A stretch of 64,000 bases of DNA from Rallus limicola (GCA_022605955.1 JAKCOZ010000009.1:620001-684000); one strand, 5' to 3'; shown: positions 1-14,490, counted from the first letter of the stretch. Numbers and translations: made by a program. Notes: generated from the sequence alone by a model not told the origin.

Positions 1-1091
1 GCTAGTTAGAGAGACTTGCAAGAGCAACCTTTTCCAAACATGAAACACAGTACGTGTAATATATGTAAATTGCTATTAGATAATAAAGCTGACTAGGTTT
101 TCACATAACAATGCCAAATAGAACTAATGTATTTAAGTTAATGAAAGCTGAAGCAGCAACCTGGGGTTGTAGTTTTTAGCTGATCACTGCTTCTTAATTT
201 GCTTCTAGCTGTCATGACAGATGCTTTAACCATCATCTTTCTTTCTGATGCAGCAGGTAAATACTGCTTTATTACTTCTGAAATTAAAGAAATGTAACCT
301 CGCATCCACATTCTGCCGAAGCAGTGGATTGCATAGTCAGGATTTTCTTTTTTTTTAACCTTCAATTTTATACACTTTCTGGTATCTGAAGATGTAATAT
401 AATGAGTTTGAGAATCTGTTGTTATAAACACAACAAATTATCCATGGGATAATGGACGGAAAGTGATGAATTACCAGAACATAAATCTATAACATTCAGT
501 CATGGTTAGTAATAGAAGAATGGCAAGGATGATTTATTACTTGCTAGTGTATCTATTCCTGTTCATGATTTTTTAAATTATAACACATAGAAAAATTTAA
601 TTCAAGTTATTAAAATGAGAAAACTATTTTCTGTTTTCTATTCTTCAGCTACAAAAGTTTTTCATTTTCTCATAAATTTGGGAACACGAGTAACATTCAT
701 CAAAGTTTAAAGAGCAATGTTAGACACACAGCTTACTTTAAATCTCATATTTCATCAGCAGGAAGGATACCATGTGTCAGAGAGTGCAAGAAGTCCAAGC
801 TTTATAAAGCCTGCTATGGAAAGATATAATCTTTCATAAATATCTAAAATTCTCATACAGACAAAACAGACTAAATCCATTCAGATGCTAAAATAATACA
901 TATAATACTGGCATAACAGTTTTATTTTCTGTATGAGCCATACTTCTTCAGTACATTGGAGAAGTCTCCTTCTGATGAATTTTGGAACCTCTGTCTCTAC
1001 AGTGCTCTAAAATCTCCCCAAAAGCAAGATAACCAGCAGTGTTTACTGCTGGTCATAGTCCCATAAGTAACCTGATCTGAGAGGGAACAAC

Positions 1092-1165
1092 ACATCAAAA
1101 AACCCCCCAAAACAAACCACCACCACCCTCCACCAACCAACAACAACAACAACCAAACCCACCAC
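1092..1165. repeat. A/C-rich low-complexity tract
   Basis: Purely A and C apart from a few bases, with short CCA, CCAA and CAA repeats (five CAA units at about 1140-1152). Confidence 0.85.
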
Positions 1166-4100
1166 ATCTGTTCTTATTGTTCTGCTGTTGACAGCTTTTT
1201 CTGGTTATGGAAACATATCCTTTGGTAGGCAGCTGCCAGAAATCAGCAATCCTCAGCGTTGAAGGGGAAGCAGCATCAGAAAAATGGTATGAGTGGGGAT
1301 AATCCCTCCTGGGTGGTAGAAATTACTGGGAGACCATGGCATCTTTTGCTGGGGAGAGCTGGGTCCTGGCTTGCCCTCTAGTTACTGGCTTTCACAAGGT
1401 ACATAGGCAAGTGCAGCAGCTATAGTGTCTACAGTACACTTTGATATGAAGGTGGAAAAGCTGCAGGATGAGGTGACATGAAGTTGCCTGGTCTTACACT
1501 GCTAACTGAATACATGGCCTGTGGGTACAGAGAGCACAGAGCAAGACAGAGGCAGGATACCCCAAGGAAATGCTCAGAACATGCACCAATTGGAGATTTC
1601 AGTTAGGCACAGAAGGAAGAAATCACAGGGAGAGTGCAGGGAGAGTGATTGAACAACAGAGTACATTGCCTACAAAGTGAAAATATGAATACCTTCTTTC
1701 TTGGGGTATTTGAAATCTGACTGCACAATAGTCTTTAAAGCTCAACTGGGAAAGTCTTGAGCAGCCTGAGATGATGGGACCTGCTTTCAGCAGGGTTTGG
1801 ACTCAGCAACTCCAGAGCTACCTCCCAAGCTAAATTACTCTGTGGATCTATGAAGCAATACAAGCACTTGAGACTTCTTTAAAAAAACCCCAACAAACTA
1901 AACAACACATGGTATAGCAAAAACTCTTGTCTTTGATGCTCAGATGTGATCCAGTTCTGGAGAAGGGAAGGCTCATGCATCAAAGTATTTCTAAACCTAC
2001 TCCAATCACTTTGCTATCTCACTATCAAAAAAGATTATAGGGGAAAAAAAACCCAGTCTAGGAATGGGTTTCTCCTTCCTTAATGGGTTTTTATTCACTG
2101 ACACTTTATTTTATTGATTTCTAGCCTTCCAGTAATTTAAATGAATTTTGCAGTGGACCAATATGAAAACTCACTCCAGACAGCAATTTTATTTTACTCA
2201 GGGAAGAGAAGTCTAATTGGCAGTTAGATCAGCTTTCAAAGTCCAGTTAAGGTTTAGGTTCTCAGGCAGTGCCTAGATGTGATTTATTACCCAGAGTTAA
2301 ACTTCAGCCCAGACTTGGGTAATATTTTGCCACTTCAAGAAATTTCAGCTCTACTTAGGTGTTGGAGCTTTTGTTCTTACAGAGAGCATTTTTCTACTAA
2401 GCCAAGGGCATAAATCAGACTTTAAATTCAGAGCATTCTCAGGGCTGCCTGTCCTCCTGAGGAGATTTACTAGCTTTTAGTATTAGCAGATAGTTAGCCA
2501 AATGGCATTGGCAGAGCTACTTGAGGAAATGCAGCGCTGATGGACAGCCTCTGTAGAAGAAACATAATGGAAACCTTGAGAAATCCAGGTAACATAAGAA
2601 AGCTTAGCAGATAAAGCACGATATTAACAAGTGATCAAAAGAGTGTGTTAGCTGATGCCCAAAGGAATGCACTTCACAAATTTGCTGTGTTTCCTGGAAA
2701 GGAGTGTTCCCGTGGTGTCTGTCCCTTTGCAGCTAATGGGAGGTCAGGGTGGTTTCCTGCAAGATACCATTTCAGCATAGCAGAAGATGAGAATTTCAAG
2801 CCAGCAAGTAGTCTCCCTTGAATAAATTTCTACTTTGTTTTCATTATTATTTGCTGTTAGATGTTTCCTATAGTTTAACCTAAACAGCAGTTTCCCCTAC
2901 ACCAAGAAATGCTGGTGATAAGACTATTAAGGCATCTTCTACTCTCAGAGAAAAAAATATTCTTCCCAGAGAGGCAAGGAGAAATAGACAGGAAGAAAAG
3001 GGTGAGAAAATCTTGTGGGCTGACAATAAATGAATACATGCAGAAACACAGGAGGCAGTTTGACAGGTCCGTAGCATTTCTTACCTGATAAAGTATTTGA
3101 TCAAAGCACAGAGGGCACATCTCTGGGAAATATAGAAAAACTTGGTATATCGAAACACTTACCCAGATATATACAACTATATTTATTTATAAAACACATA
3201 AAAGTGTTTATATATTTAGGTAATTACTGCAGTTTGCTAGTATGCAACAACGAAAGGTAGATACTAAAGGCTGCCCATGCTTTTAGGAAAACACCACATC
3301 TCCTGTACTGCACTTACATGACAGCTTAGGCTAAGCCAGTATTCAAGGCCATTCCAAAAACTTTATTATAAATATTGAAGAATTAAATCCAGAGATAGAA
3401 ATCTGTGGAACTTAAAGGGCATGCTATGGTGACCAGTAAGCTGTAAGCATATGAGGATTGCTTTGTTGCAAAGGATTGCTGAAGTGCAAGCTCCAGACAG
3501 AGTACTAAAAGCTCCTTTCCAGAGCTACAGTCTTCACCTGACATTCCCTCAGCTGCTGGTTTCGTATTGTGTGCGCTTCTTTGGACACGCTCCTTTATGT
3601 CAGAAATTCTCAGTGTCCAGCAGTGAGGATGACTGTTACTTGTGCTAAAAGAAGATCTTTCAGAATGTGCCAAACAGGCTAGCCAGCATGTTGCTGTAGT
3701 TTTCAGTGCAGGAAAAGAGCTCACAGGTTGTTGCTGGTCATACCTGTCACCATTTCTAACCTCTGAAATTCCTTATTTCCTAAGACAAAGCTCCTGCTTC
3801 TTAGAGAGAAGCAAACTTTTTGTCCTGAAGCAAGGCATTAATAACAGAACTGTGCTCACATCCACGGCTGTGCAGTTGTGTTGCATTGCCTGAGTCATCT
3901 TTTTTTCCATTGCAGTTTTTGCATGGCATAGCTACCAGCATTTGCATCGCTCTAGAACCTAATACCTCCTCTCTGTGTGTGTCCCATGCTCCCTACAGCA
4001 GAACAGTCTGAGAGTGCTCAGCACCTGAATGAATAACAGCAGAAAGGAAATTGGAAAAAGACACATTTATTGCCCCTCTTTCTCAGATGGCTGCAGTGCA

Positions 4101-4706
4101 GCACCGAGCTATTTATCAAAGGTCATGGAAAAGCTCCCTTAGCAGGTACTGAAATCCCGAACTCCCATAGGCCACGTGCTGAATTTAGTGCTTTACCAAC
4201 ACGATTCCCTCTCCTCAATTCGCTAAGGAAAATGATAACCTTTAAACCAGTGACATGAATATATGCTGAGCAGGGAACCATATGAACATCTCCAGGCATG
4301 ATGTATCCTCCTGTCAGGAAGGGCGTGCTGGGGCTTGCACGCCATCCTCTGGTTGAGATGCGCTCATTTGAAGCATATGCAAACAGGCTGCTTGTGTTTA
4401 TTAAATGCTCTGCAGTTTGGGGAGCAATAAGGACAATTTTATATGAAGGAAAGGTTTGCATCACTGCTGGCTAGGAATAATTCTGAATTTAATATTTGGG
4501 AACTCTCACGCCATCAGATGTCTGGGGAAAATGGTTAATTTGGAGGAATAGGCTCACAGCAAATGGATGTAAATTTGTGTATGTGGGAATGAGGGCTAAG
4601 CAAGCTTTCCAGGAAGAAAAAGCTAAATACAATTCAGATGCTTTAAGTCACTCACAACTGGTTCGCTACCAACACAAAGATTAAGAAATTATTTTCTATG
4701 TAATAT

Positions 4707-4805
4707 GAGCTAGGGAGCCTGCTTTGGCAGGGGGATTGGACCCGATGATCTCTTGAGGTCCCTTCCAACCCCTAAGATTCTGTGATTCTGTGATTCTGTG
4801 ATTTT
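4707..4805 (+). mobile_element. CR1 LINE 3' tail
   Basis: A clear CR1 3' end: GCAGGGGGATTGGACCCGAT, then GATCTCTTGAGGTCCCTTCC and three copies of ATTCTGTG at 4777-4800. This is strongly 5'-truncated, which is the usual state of CR1 copies in birds. Confidence 0.9.
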
Positions 4806-6735
4806 CTTACCACAATATGGATTGAAACAATTTGAACTAAGAACAAGAGAATCAGCAATTCAAGCCTCCAGGTAATGTACAGGAAAGTGGAACGACTTCA
4901 CTGGTATCTGTAATTAACATACAGATAAAAGAGAGAAATCATGCTTTTTGGTGTCAATTCTGTTTCAATCAGGTTTCTCAGTTTCCGAGGATAACTAGGG
5001 ATAGAGGTGCTCTTCTGACAGCCAGAAAATGAGTGGCAAAGCTTTGTCAGGTAGCTGGAGCTTTAAAAAAATAATCCACAAGGTCACAAAATAATCTGGA
5101 AAAAATGTTTATAAACAACCCTCCAGGACACAACTAATTTTTAAAGCAGAATCATTGACACAACCGAATTTCCAAAGCATTAATGATAGCCTCAAAATTG
5201 ACAAGGAAAGGCTGCAATTTTCACAGAAATGTTCCTAAAATTAATAGATGTAATTATTTTCATTCCAGCAACTTCTTAGATATTGGATGATAAAAAAATA
5301 TGGCAAAATAAAACAGTCTTTTAAAAGCTGGTGTTTGATTTAGCTTTCTGTTAGAGATTGACTGGCTTCCAAGTATGCTGACTCGGAAGTTACTTGTACA
5401 ATAGCATAAATATATATTCATCCAGTATAAAAAAAGATTTTATATATATATATAGATATACAGAATCCCAAATTCCAGGCCAATTTTTTTGTACTCACAT
5501 TTTATCCTTACAAAATCATACATACCCATAATTCATCTTTTTGTGTGTGCAGCATCCCAGAAATTCAGAAATTCAAGTTCTTTTTTCTGTTTAGTGCTAG
5601 ACTCTGATAGCCTAATTCATAACAAGTAATCATACAGTTCATAGGTATCTCTTCCAGCTACTGATACCACTGGTATTTAAATCTATTGAGACACAGACCA
5701 TAGGTGTTGTATATCTGAAGGGCAGTGGAAAAGATCCCCAGGAATTGTCTAGCATCTTTCTACATGACAAGAGACAATAAGAAGCAGAATCAGAATAGCA
5801 CCTAAATCCTTCCCATGGAAGCCTTGATGTAAACAGTAAATACTTTTCCAGAGTTTTGTGAGAATGAGAGAGAATGAAGATAAAAGCATTTTCCTTTGAT
5901 AGAACTCTTCTGAGAAAGCTGAATGACAGTTTTGTCTCCTTGCCCAGTGTGGTTTTCCCGCCATGCACCTCATCACCACAGCAGGCCTGTCCTCTGACGT
6001 GCGACTGTGAGCTGTAAGGTTTGGTTATGCTACACTCTTTGGTTGTTTTCTGGGACAACCAAGTGTGTTCTGTTGCCTCAGCTCCTGATAGATATTGCTG
6101 ATACACGTGAAGCACCTGGCTTCATGGGCAGTGAGTTCCTGATGTGAGACTGATCAAGGTGTAGCTTAGGCAGGGAGATTTTAAGGCTAACAGTCCACTT
6201 ACTTCAAACCTGGTGAGGATGTCGTAATCCTGGGTATATCAGTATGTTGGGTGCCATCAGCAGTTACATATTTCATGCCATCTGTGTACTTCCAGATTGA
6301 AAAAATCCCAATGATAATGAATGGGAGGCAGCAGATTTCATTCACTACAGGAAAATAAAAAGCCAGAGCTCCTGGGATGGACAAGGATTACTTTAATGAT
6401 GTAATTCTTCCTTGCCCTCTCTGCTAGAGAGCTTGGGAAGCAGATTACACAAAAGTTAAAGGCTCTCCTCATTTTTTGATTCCACTTAATTATTGAATTC
6501 GCACTGCTGCAATCTCAGAACTCACTGTAATTGTGTATCTCAAATACAGTCACACTATTAAGAGACAAATACTAGTTATGGTCTGTGTATAGGTCTGGCT
6601 ATTTTATATTACTATTTAGATTCTGAAGTTGAGACTTGTACAGCAATTTTTTTCAAAAAGGCTAAAAAAGTCCTGTAAAAGCAATGGTGTTTTCAAGAGT
6701 AGCATATCTTAGTCCATTAAACCATGTCAAGTCAT

Positions 6736-6771
6736 ATTTCCAAGTTTATTTCCAAGTATATTTCCAAGTTT
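6736..6771 (+). repeat. 12-bp tandem repeat, 3 copies
   Basis: ATTTCCAAGTTT, ATTTCCAAGTAT and ATTTCCAAGTTT lie directly one after another. Confidence 0.95.
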
Positions 6772-7310
6772 GCCTCTCTCCACTCTTGTTCTGGTGTCAC
6801 TGAATTAACCTCCTACGCACAGCACAATCTCACAATCAAACAGTTGTTAAGACCTTGCAGGTGAAACTCTGAAGATGCCATATATCTACAGAGAATTGTC
6901 TGAACTAAGTTGTCTTCTTTAAAAAAAAAATAAAGAAAGGGAAAGGGAAAAGTACACAGTGAAAATGCCAAGCTTCAGCAGAGCTGGGAGCCCTGTCCTT
7001 GTTAAGTGGCAGAAACCAGGTGCTCAGCTGTCATGGAATGTAAGTTCTCCTTTCATTAGCAGAAGTGTCATGTTTAGGACTGAGTCCACACTTTGAATTA
7101 GCTGAACACCTATTAGTGTTGTTTTACATCTTTGCCTCATAATGGAATATAAAAATAAAGAATCAATCCCTGAAGTTGTTTGTGCCCTCCAGCCTTCCTT
7201 CTTCAGAGACTAGTTACTGCACCAACTGACTTAAGGAATGACTATCTAGATCTTTCAATGATCTAAACCCAGAAGTTCTATTTATGAAAGGAATTGAAAC
7301 TGTGCCTGTG

Positions 7311-7391
7311 AATGCAGTACCTCTCAGTCTGTAATGCAGTATCTCTCAGTCTGTAATGCAGTCCCTCTCAGTCTTCAATGCAGTCATCCCC
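7311..7391 (+). repeat. 22-bp tandem repeat, 3.7 copies
   Basis: Units at 7311-7332, 7333-7354 and 7355-7376 read AATGCAGT(N2)CTCTCAGTCT plus two bases; a fourth, partial unit begins at 7377. The copies differ at two or three positions. Confidence 0.95.
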
Positions 7392-10373
7392 CATATGGCA
7401 TTGGCAAATAGGGCATGACTAGGAAGGTTTTCCAAAGGGATAGGCAAGGACCGACTGGCAGTACTATACTTGATATAAATGAAATTGTTTATTGCTAAAA
7501 TAGGTTTGGGGGAAAAAAAAGATCAAAGAAAGAAGCTCCATCCCATGAGGTAAACTCAGGAATTTAGAGGACTTATTTCTCAAGACAGTTTGATGACACG
7601 CAGATGGGTCGTCTGGTTTTTGTGTGGGAGCTGTGAGGGGGGCAGAGAGTGCTGTTTCTGTTTGAGAATGGATAGCCAGGAGCCCTCTGCCAGAATTGAC
7701 AGCTTTAGACTTGCATCAGTTTGTTTTGCACCCTTTTTTTCATTCCTATTTCCCTTCCACCCTGTAATATGAACATGGACTGTGGTGGGGGAATGCAGCA
7801 TGGGATAACCACAAGAGCAGAGCCTCATAACCCAGTGTCAGGAAATCTAAAATTCACCTGCTTAGTGGAACTGGAATAGCATGTGGGTAGTGATTTCAGG
7901 TCTCACATTTCTATCCTTGGCTGCTCAGACATTTCACGCTCATCCCTGCCAAAGCCACAGATCCTCTGGTCTACTTCAAAGAGTCACTTGGGACCCAAGG
8001 GAGCAGGACATCCCTCTCACCACCTGACATGCCTGAGTTGTGGCTGGTGATCCAGTCCCTATCTGTAGCAATGCCATCTTGGGCTTTTACTTCAACACAG
8101 TGTTGGGTGTTTCTGTACAGAGCACCCCATGGAGATAGGCACTATTATTGTCACTGTTTATTGCTTTCTGAATTAGGTTGTTAGCATAAGCCACCAATGG
8201 TCTTGCTAACATGGTCTTGGGACAACCTTGGTTCCCTCCTTATCTCAAAGCTAGATAGTTGCCTGTCACTATTAAAACACAAAGGTTTTGAGCATAAGGA
8301 AAGAAGACAGCAACAACAAATGTAGAAGAAGCTAGGGTAACATTAGCTGAGCTTTGTTAAACTGGAGCCCTCTTCAGAACATTTACTGTGGATTCCGCCA
8401 TCACAGACGTTGCTGCATAGGATGGTGGAATTTTTCAGTCACATGGCATATGCTTGTGCTACTGATGTATTAGTCATAATGCCTTGTGCAATAATGCAGT
8501 ATCATGATGCACATTCATATGGAATCAAGAGGATATTCCATTGCACAGTTACATGTACCAGTGTGTGAAACTTCAGGATTACATCAGCTGCCATATGAAC
8601 AGGGGATATTGCTGACACCCATACTAGTTTATTAGCTCATTAATATCACCTCCATCCTTTACTCCCTAATACATTTTTATTTCTTAGCCAGAGATAAGAG
8701 ACTACATGATTTAGTATGTTTGGTCATTGCTTATTATCAACTCTGTAACATGAACAGTGCCTTCAAGTTCTCATACCATTCAGCTGAGGGGCTACGAGCA
8801 CTGGTGCCTTGCTAGGTTATGGTGTTTTTGCAGCTGCATTTTGCTTCCAGCTGAAATGGTGTAACAGCATTGAAACAGAGTATAAAAGACACTGATAAAA
8901 ATATTCTGCTTTATTTTAACGTTCTGATTTGTAGAAAGAGACAGGTAACTTCAGCTTAGTCTAATGCCCCCTACCACACATTTCTGTCACACACCCCCTC
9001 CAAATTCCAAAATATTTTTCATTGTTTGCAAGTGTGATGGAATGCACACTGTAATTGTCAAGCTATTTGGTACAGAGTTGATCTAGTTGAGGTGAAAAGC
9101 TGTTTTCACTTACACAGACAGGAGAAGAACTAGCCTGCCATGTTTATGGAAAAACGTGGTGCATAGAAATGTTATCACCATTTTTGCTACAAAAAGCACA
9201 CTAATCAAAATACTGGTCTTCCAAAAGAGAACAAGAACCCTTAACTTTTTCAGGGTAGTTGTGGCAACTCTGTGTGGTCTGACACTGGACTAAAGCCTGC
9301 ACTGCAATGAGATGTGGTAATGAAGCATTAGTTTCTTAGAACTGAAAATTAAAAGTGTATTTTCTTTGCTGTCGCCGTGAGATAATTCCTCTCTCTGAGC
9401 AGTGCCACACTACTGAGCAAGTGCTTTCACAGTGTGAATGTCATGGATGCAGATCCAGCTGATGCTTTTGACAGCATAACAGCGTTTCAGCCCGTGTAAA
9501 ATTGGTTAGTGTGTGTATATGGGGGCAGAGGTACAGATCAGCACTTTGGGGTACTAGCAGAATGTATTTCTCTACAGGGAGAATTCCTGAAGTTCAGACT
9601 CTTGTCCAGCTGGCTTGGCCAAGAACAGCTTTCGGTGCCTCATCACTGTGTACCATGTTTTATTCAAGTCACACTTGCACAGAACTTTCACAGTATTCCC
9701 TTATTGTCTGAGATAATTACTTTCAGCTTGATCTTGAATAACTGGCCAGAGCTGGTTTTGTTCATCTGTGAAACAGAAGGTATGACATCAGTGCTAGCAG
9801 TGCTTCTGGAATGCAAAGGCTGTGGAAATGCCATCAAAACGTATACATGCATGAGAACAGGAGCACTTTAATTTTAAGCTCCTGAGCCAACCCACATGAG
9901 CTTCTGAAGGTTTTTGAGCAAGGGCAAGCCTTGCTTGCTTCCTAGGAAACTCTCAGATATGTCCAAACAAGACAGGGTTAAGCTATACTGAGGAACATCT
10001 CATGATTCACTGGTTTCCAGTGAAGGGGACATTCCAATTGTGACTGTCCATGAGTGGTGGTTTGTGACGAGGCAGATGTGGCTCAGAGGGAGAGGAGGCC
10101 CAGCTGCAGAAGGGGTTACAGTGTCTGGAAGCAGGAGTGCCAGAGACAGGGCTCCCTGCAAGGAGCGAGGTTTGCCTTGGTGATAAGGAACAGCCTCAGC
10201 ATCCTCCTTTAGCCCACCTGGAATATGTTAATTCTAGTTAATTCTAGAAGGTACTGCATGAAGGAAATGGTCTCAGCAACTTTTTTATAGTCTGCATGAA
10301 TCCAACATGTGTGTTATTCACAGTACTCCTCTTGCTAGGTACAGATCTGTCTAACCAGAGAGTGCAGCCAGAT

Positions 10374-10399
10374 GCACGCACACAGACACACACACACAG
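10374..10399. repeat. (CA)n microsatellite, short
   Basis: An imperfect run of CA dinucleotides interrupted by CG and GA. Confidence 0.8.
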
Positions 10400-12923
10400 A
10401 GTAATATGGCTTCCTGCTCCTCCAGGAGTTCTGAAAGTATGTAGGCTACTTATCCCATTTTTTATTCATTGGCCCACCCATCCTTGAAGCAAAAGACATA
10501 TTTCATAGCTTCAGCCACAAGGACCTCCAGCCTCACTGAGGAATTTTCTGAACCACTGACTCTAATTTCCATATTCTGGGGAGAACAGTAGAATGCATTA
10601 GATTAATATCTGAACTTAGTAAAGCATTTGATACCATTGCTCATAAGAATTATTCATGAAAATAATCTATCTTGGCTTGGCTATGACCCTTTAGAGGAAT
10701 TTGTGCTTAAAAATGCTTAAATGTAAATGTCTATGAGGGTGTATTTGATCTAGGGAGCAATCATGTCTACCCCAGACCTCTGAAAATAAAATTAATGTCA
10801 CTTTTGCAGTCCCTTATCCTACTCTAGGGATGAAGCACGTAAGTTCAGAGCCAGGATAGTGTTTGAAAAGTGCTTTGCTATCAGTGACTAGGATATTTTA
10901 GCTGACATTCTGGTTTTTAATAGTAACAGTTTTAGGCTTACTTGCATATAAATACAAGCTTGCTTATTTTCCCTAGGAGGCCTCTGGGTGCATTTCATCA
11001 ATTAAAAGAATATTTTATAAACCATTAACAATACTCTGCCCACAAGTGGCAACGCTCACTCAGTGCAAGAGCAAAATTAAAGCTGCTGTGGTGCCACGAG
11101 TGAAAAGCAAACGCCTCCCACACCTTTTCATAAGATGTTGTTTCTTCATGATCGTTCTAGAGACAGGCAGACCAGTAGGTACCATCATGATGGGCATCAG
11201 TGAAGAGCCATGGGGAAATAAAAATGCCACGGCGCTGTAAAAGGGAGGAGGAGGAGGCTTGTAATGACCAGTTTTGGGAAAGAAGCTTCTGTCACCTCCT
11301 GAGGTGATCTGGAAGAAGAGTGGCAGATCATGTCATTTGAGGAGATCACCTGGGAAATACTATTGTCTGTCACAGAGGAAGAGCAGCCTGGGAGGATGCC
11401 TGGCTGCTGGCAGACACCGTGGCATTTGGGTCATGGTTGGAAAATGGTCACCAGAAACAGTCACCCACTAATCAGGGGAATGGCTGCAAACCAAGAAATC
11501 GTGTTGCTCGTGCAGAAAGAAACAAGAATAAGCTTAGACACTGGATTTGTTCCAGTTCCCAAGTTAAAAGGTGAAATACTGACCAGAATGGCTGCATTTA
11601 CTACAGTCATATCTAATTGCTAGCTTTTAATTTGCATGCAGCTACGAGGACGGAGGGAAAGGCATTCATACCCATTTGCAGGAGTTTCTGATCTCCAAGC
11701 GTTTCCTATTCCAGGAGTGTTCTATTCCCCAAATCCCCTGCAGCACATCCACTGTGAACATAAACTCGGAGCTTCTTACAAGGAAGGCTGAGCATGAATT
11801 TGCCTTTTTTCTAGACAGGCAAGCCTGATGATTTCTACCCTCCCTATATATTTTAGTGACCAAGATAAATTTTGTGTAGCTTATGCCTTGAAAATGATAG
11901 GAACTATCAATTTAAAGAGAAATTCAGCTTTCTGTGGCTGAAGTGTTTGGCTCATTTTTTTTTGGAGGGTGTGTGTGCCATGATCAAGTACAGCATCAGG
12001 GTCACTAAGCTATATCTTTATACTTTAATTACATGTCCACATGTCTGATTGACTAAAAAATTGATAATTTTGACCTCATAGAAAACAAATAGCTAAAAAA
12101 AAAAAAGATAAATAACAGATTTTCTGTTAGTTGCCTTATTTCCCCTGCAGCAAATTTGTATGAAACCCTGACAGGGAAGGTACAAGGTTAATGGAGATGC
12201 TGACATTTAATGATAGTAGTAAACATTTCAGAATACAGAGAGGTAATTATTTACTGCTTAAACAATGAGAAATTGCAAAGCTTGTCTTTAGACCTTGTGG
12301 TTTCTTGGATGGTGTTTGTATAAGGAATATATACACAAAGGGGTTTCTTCTCTGCAGTGTTTTCTTTAATGTGTTCTCTGAAGACATTACTGCTCTGAAC
12401 TTTCTGAAGGCTAGTACCTCACAGAGCACAATATAAACTAATTATTTAGAAACATTTCCACAGCTATATACTTTTTTTTAATCCTCTAACGCACCTTTAA
12501 AATAATTTTCAGATGAAAATACTGCCTTCACTTCCTAGGATTCCTTCATGTTTATACTAAATCACCCGTAGATACTGTCCTTTTTATTAACCTCCCCACA
12601 AAGCCAGGTTGCAAAGTCCTAAGTATAGGATTATTATACCAAGTAGCAATTCATGGGGACAGAGCAGCCCCTTGCACTTATCAGAGGGAGTGATATAGTC
12701 TAACGCAAGCTTCTTATTCTTTTAAATAGTAAGACTTCTTAGCAGCTCCCATAGATTTTTCCCTGAGAGCAATGTGCACTAGGACAATACTTTATAAAAC
12801 CTGCTGTGTTATATAATTTCACAATTAGGAAATCAAACACTTAGGTATTACATTGCATTTAGGTAATAGGTAATACATTCTTTATAAAATGCGAGTTTAA
12901 ATATATTTTTCTATACAAAAAGT

Positions 12924-12980
12924 CTATTATTATTGATTATTATTAATAATTATTAATACTCGATATTATTGATTATTTTA
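12924..12980. repeat. (ATT)n-like AT-rich tract
   Basis: A degenerate array of ATT/ATTG units, including two copies of ATTATTGATTATT. Confidence 0.8.
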
Positions 12981-13782
12981 ATCCACAGTGCCATGGTAAG
13001 TCCCAAAGATTATCAAACTAGAAATTTAGAAAACTAAATGTGCTAGGTGTTTTCTTAGAAATGATGAGAAACTCACCAGAGATTTATGATGTTAAACTTC
13101 TGTTTTCCTTATTGCCAGAACTAAAGGAAGCACGTAGTCTCCCCCTGTGCTTCTCTCTCATGAATTAGAAAACAATACATCCTTCTTGTTCCTCTTTGGC
13201 TGGAGGCTTAGAACCTTTCTGATTTGGAATTGCAGCTGGGGAAAGACATGAATTTCTGCATTGCAATGAGTGCTCAACAGAAATAAAAAAAGAGATGTGA
13301 AAATGAGATGTTCTCAATCTCTGTTGTAGATTTTTGATTAAACATTACTTGTCTTGTTAGTGTGGAACCCTGGCTTTCAGGGTGAGCTTTCTCCACCCTG
13401 TATTCTCTGTATTGCACTGATGAAAATTGCCAGGAGTCAGAATTTTGTGAGCTTGACTTCTTTTATTTTTTTCCCCTCCATCTCTATATAAATCTGTATA
13501 TGAAAAAGGACACAAAGTTTCAATGGCACTAGGAAGTGTAAATAAGAAGTTCAGATGAGCAAAGCAAGGATGTTGTGTGATTGCAATAGCTGAGAACTAG
13601 GCAACTCAGTGAAAGTCACTGAAATGCAGTGCAAGAAAACATGAATTAGGGGCACTTAAAGCTTCTCCAGATAAGAAAAGGGAATTTAAAAAAGTATGAA
13701 TAATCAGGAAAGCCGGGAATTTTGTAGTACTTTTTAATATTCGATGTTAAACTCTCACTATTAAGTTTTGGGGTTTGGAGAG

Positions 13783-14490
13783 TGGTGGTGGGTTGACTTA
13801 GGCTGCTGGTAGCTCCCACCCCGCTGCTCCCACAGCCCCCCACCTTGAGAGAATGAAATGAAAAAGCTCAGGGGTTGGGATAAAGACAGGGAGATCATTT
13901 ATCAATAAACTTCAGCAGCAAATCGGGTAAAATTCACTTACTGACAATTAAAATAGAATAATGAAAACCAAAGGAAAAAATCTAAAGCTGCTTCCCCTCA
14001 AGCTCCCTTGGCCCAGTCCCAGCTCCCCTCCCATCACCCCCAGCTCCTCCAATTCCTCCATGCCCAAGTGGAACAGGGGATTGTGGTCAGTCCATTACAG
14101 CTTCTCTCTGCTACTCCTTCCTCCACACATTTTTTCTCCACTTCAGCTGCAGTGGGGATTTCTGTCCCAATTTGGTGTCCTCCATGGGCTTCAGAGAAAT
14201 ACCTGATCCACCACAGTCCCTCTACGGGCTGCAAAGGGATCTCTGTTCTGGGATCTGGAGCTCCTCCTCCACTCTATCTGACCCTGGTGCCTGCAGGGCT
14301 GTTTCTCACACTTTGTTCCTCACTCTGCTGTGCAATTTTTCCCCCTTTTTTTAAAATGTGGTTTCCCAGAAGACCTGGCAGTGCCACTGCTCGCTTGAGC
14401 TGTGGCTGTGTTGGGCTGCTCCCCATCTTCTCTCACAGAAGGCACCCTTACAGCATCCCTCATGGCTAAAGTGTGTTTCAGTACAGGGAT
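13783..14490 (-). mobile_element. Solo LTR of an endogenous retrovirus (ERVL-like)
   Basis: The stretch matches, from memory, a common bird solo LTR. It begins TGGTGGTGGGTTGACTTAGG, includes GGGTTGGGATAAAGACAGGG near 13873, then a run of TCC-rich sequence with repeated 'GGGCTGCA' and 'CTCC' blocks, and ends near CTCACAGAAGGCACCCTTAC at 14434. The family is normally written the other way round, so the copy is on the - strand. No gag, pol or env sequence flanks it, which fits recombination to a solo LTR. The open frames inside it (for example 14008-14469) are by-products of its base composition. The right boundary and target-site duplication are not resolved. Confidence 0.75.

Noticed and set aside
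5341..5400. ATTGACTGGCTTCC, which resembles the Asp-Trp-Leu start of the BRINP domain
   Set aside because: Only three residues agree; the following codons (Pro-Ser-Met) do not fit and no splice sites frame it.
5639..6115. 158-codon open frame on the - strand, the longest in the window
   Set aside because: Composition and content look random, there is no domain, and a second long frame overlaps it on the same strand; expected by chance in 64 kb.
14008..14469. 153-codon open frame
   Set aside because: It lies inside a solo LTR and reflects its pyrimidine-rich composition.
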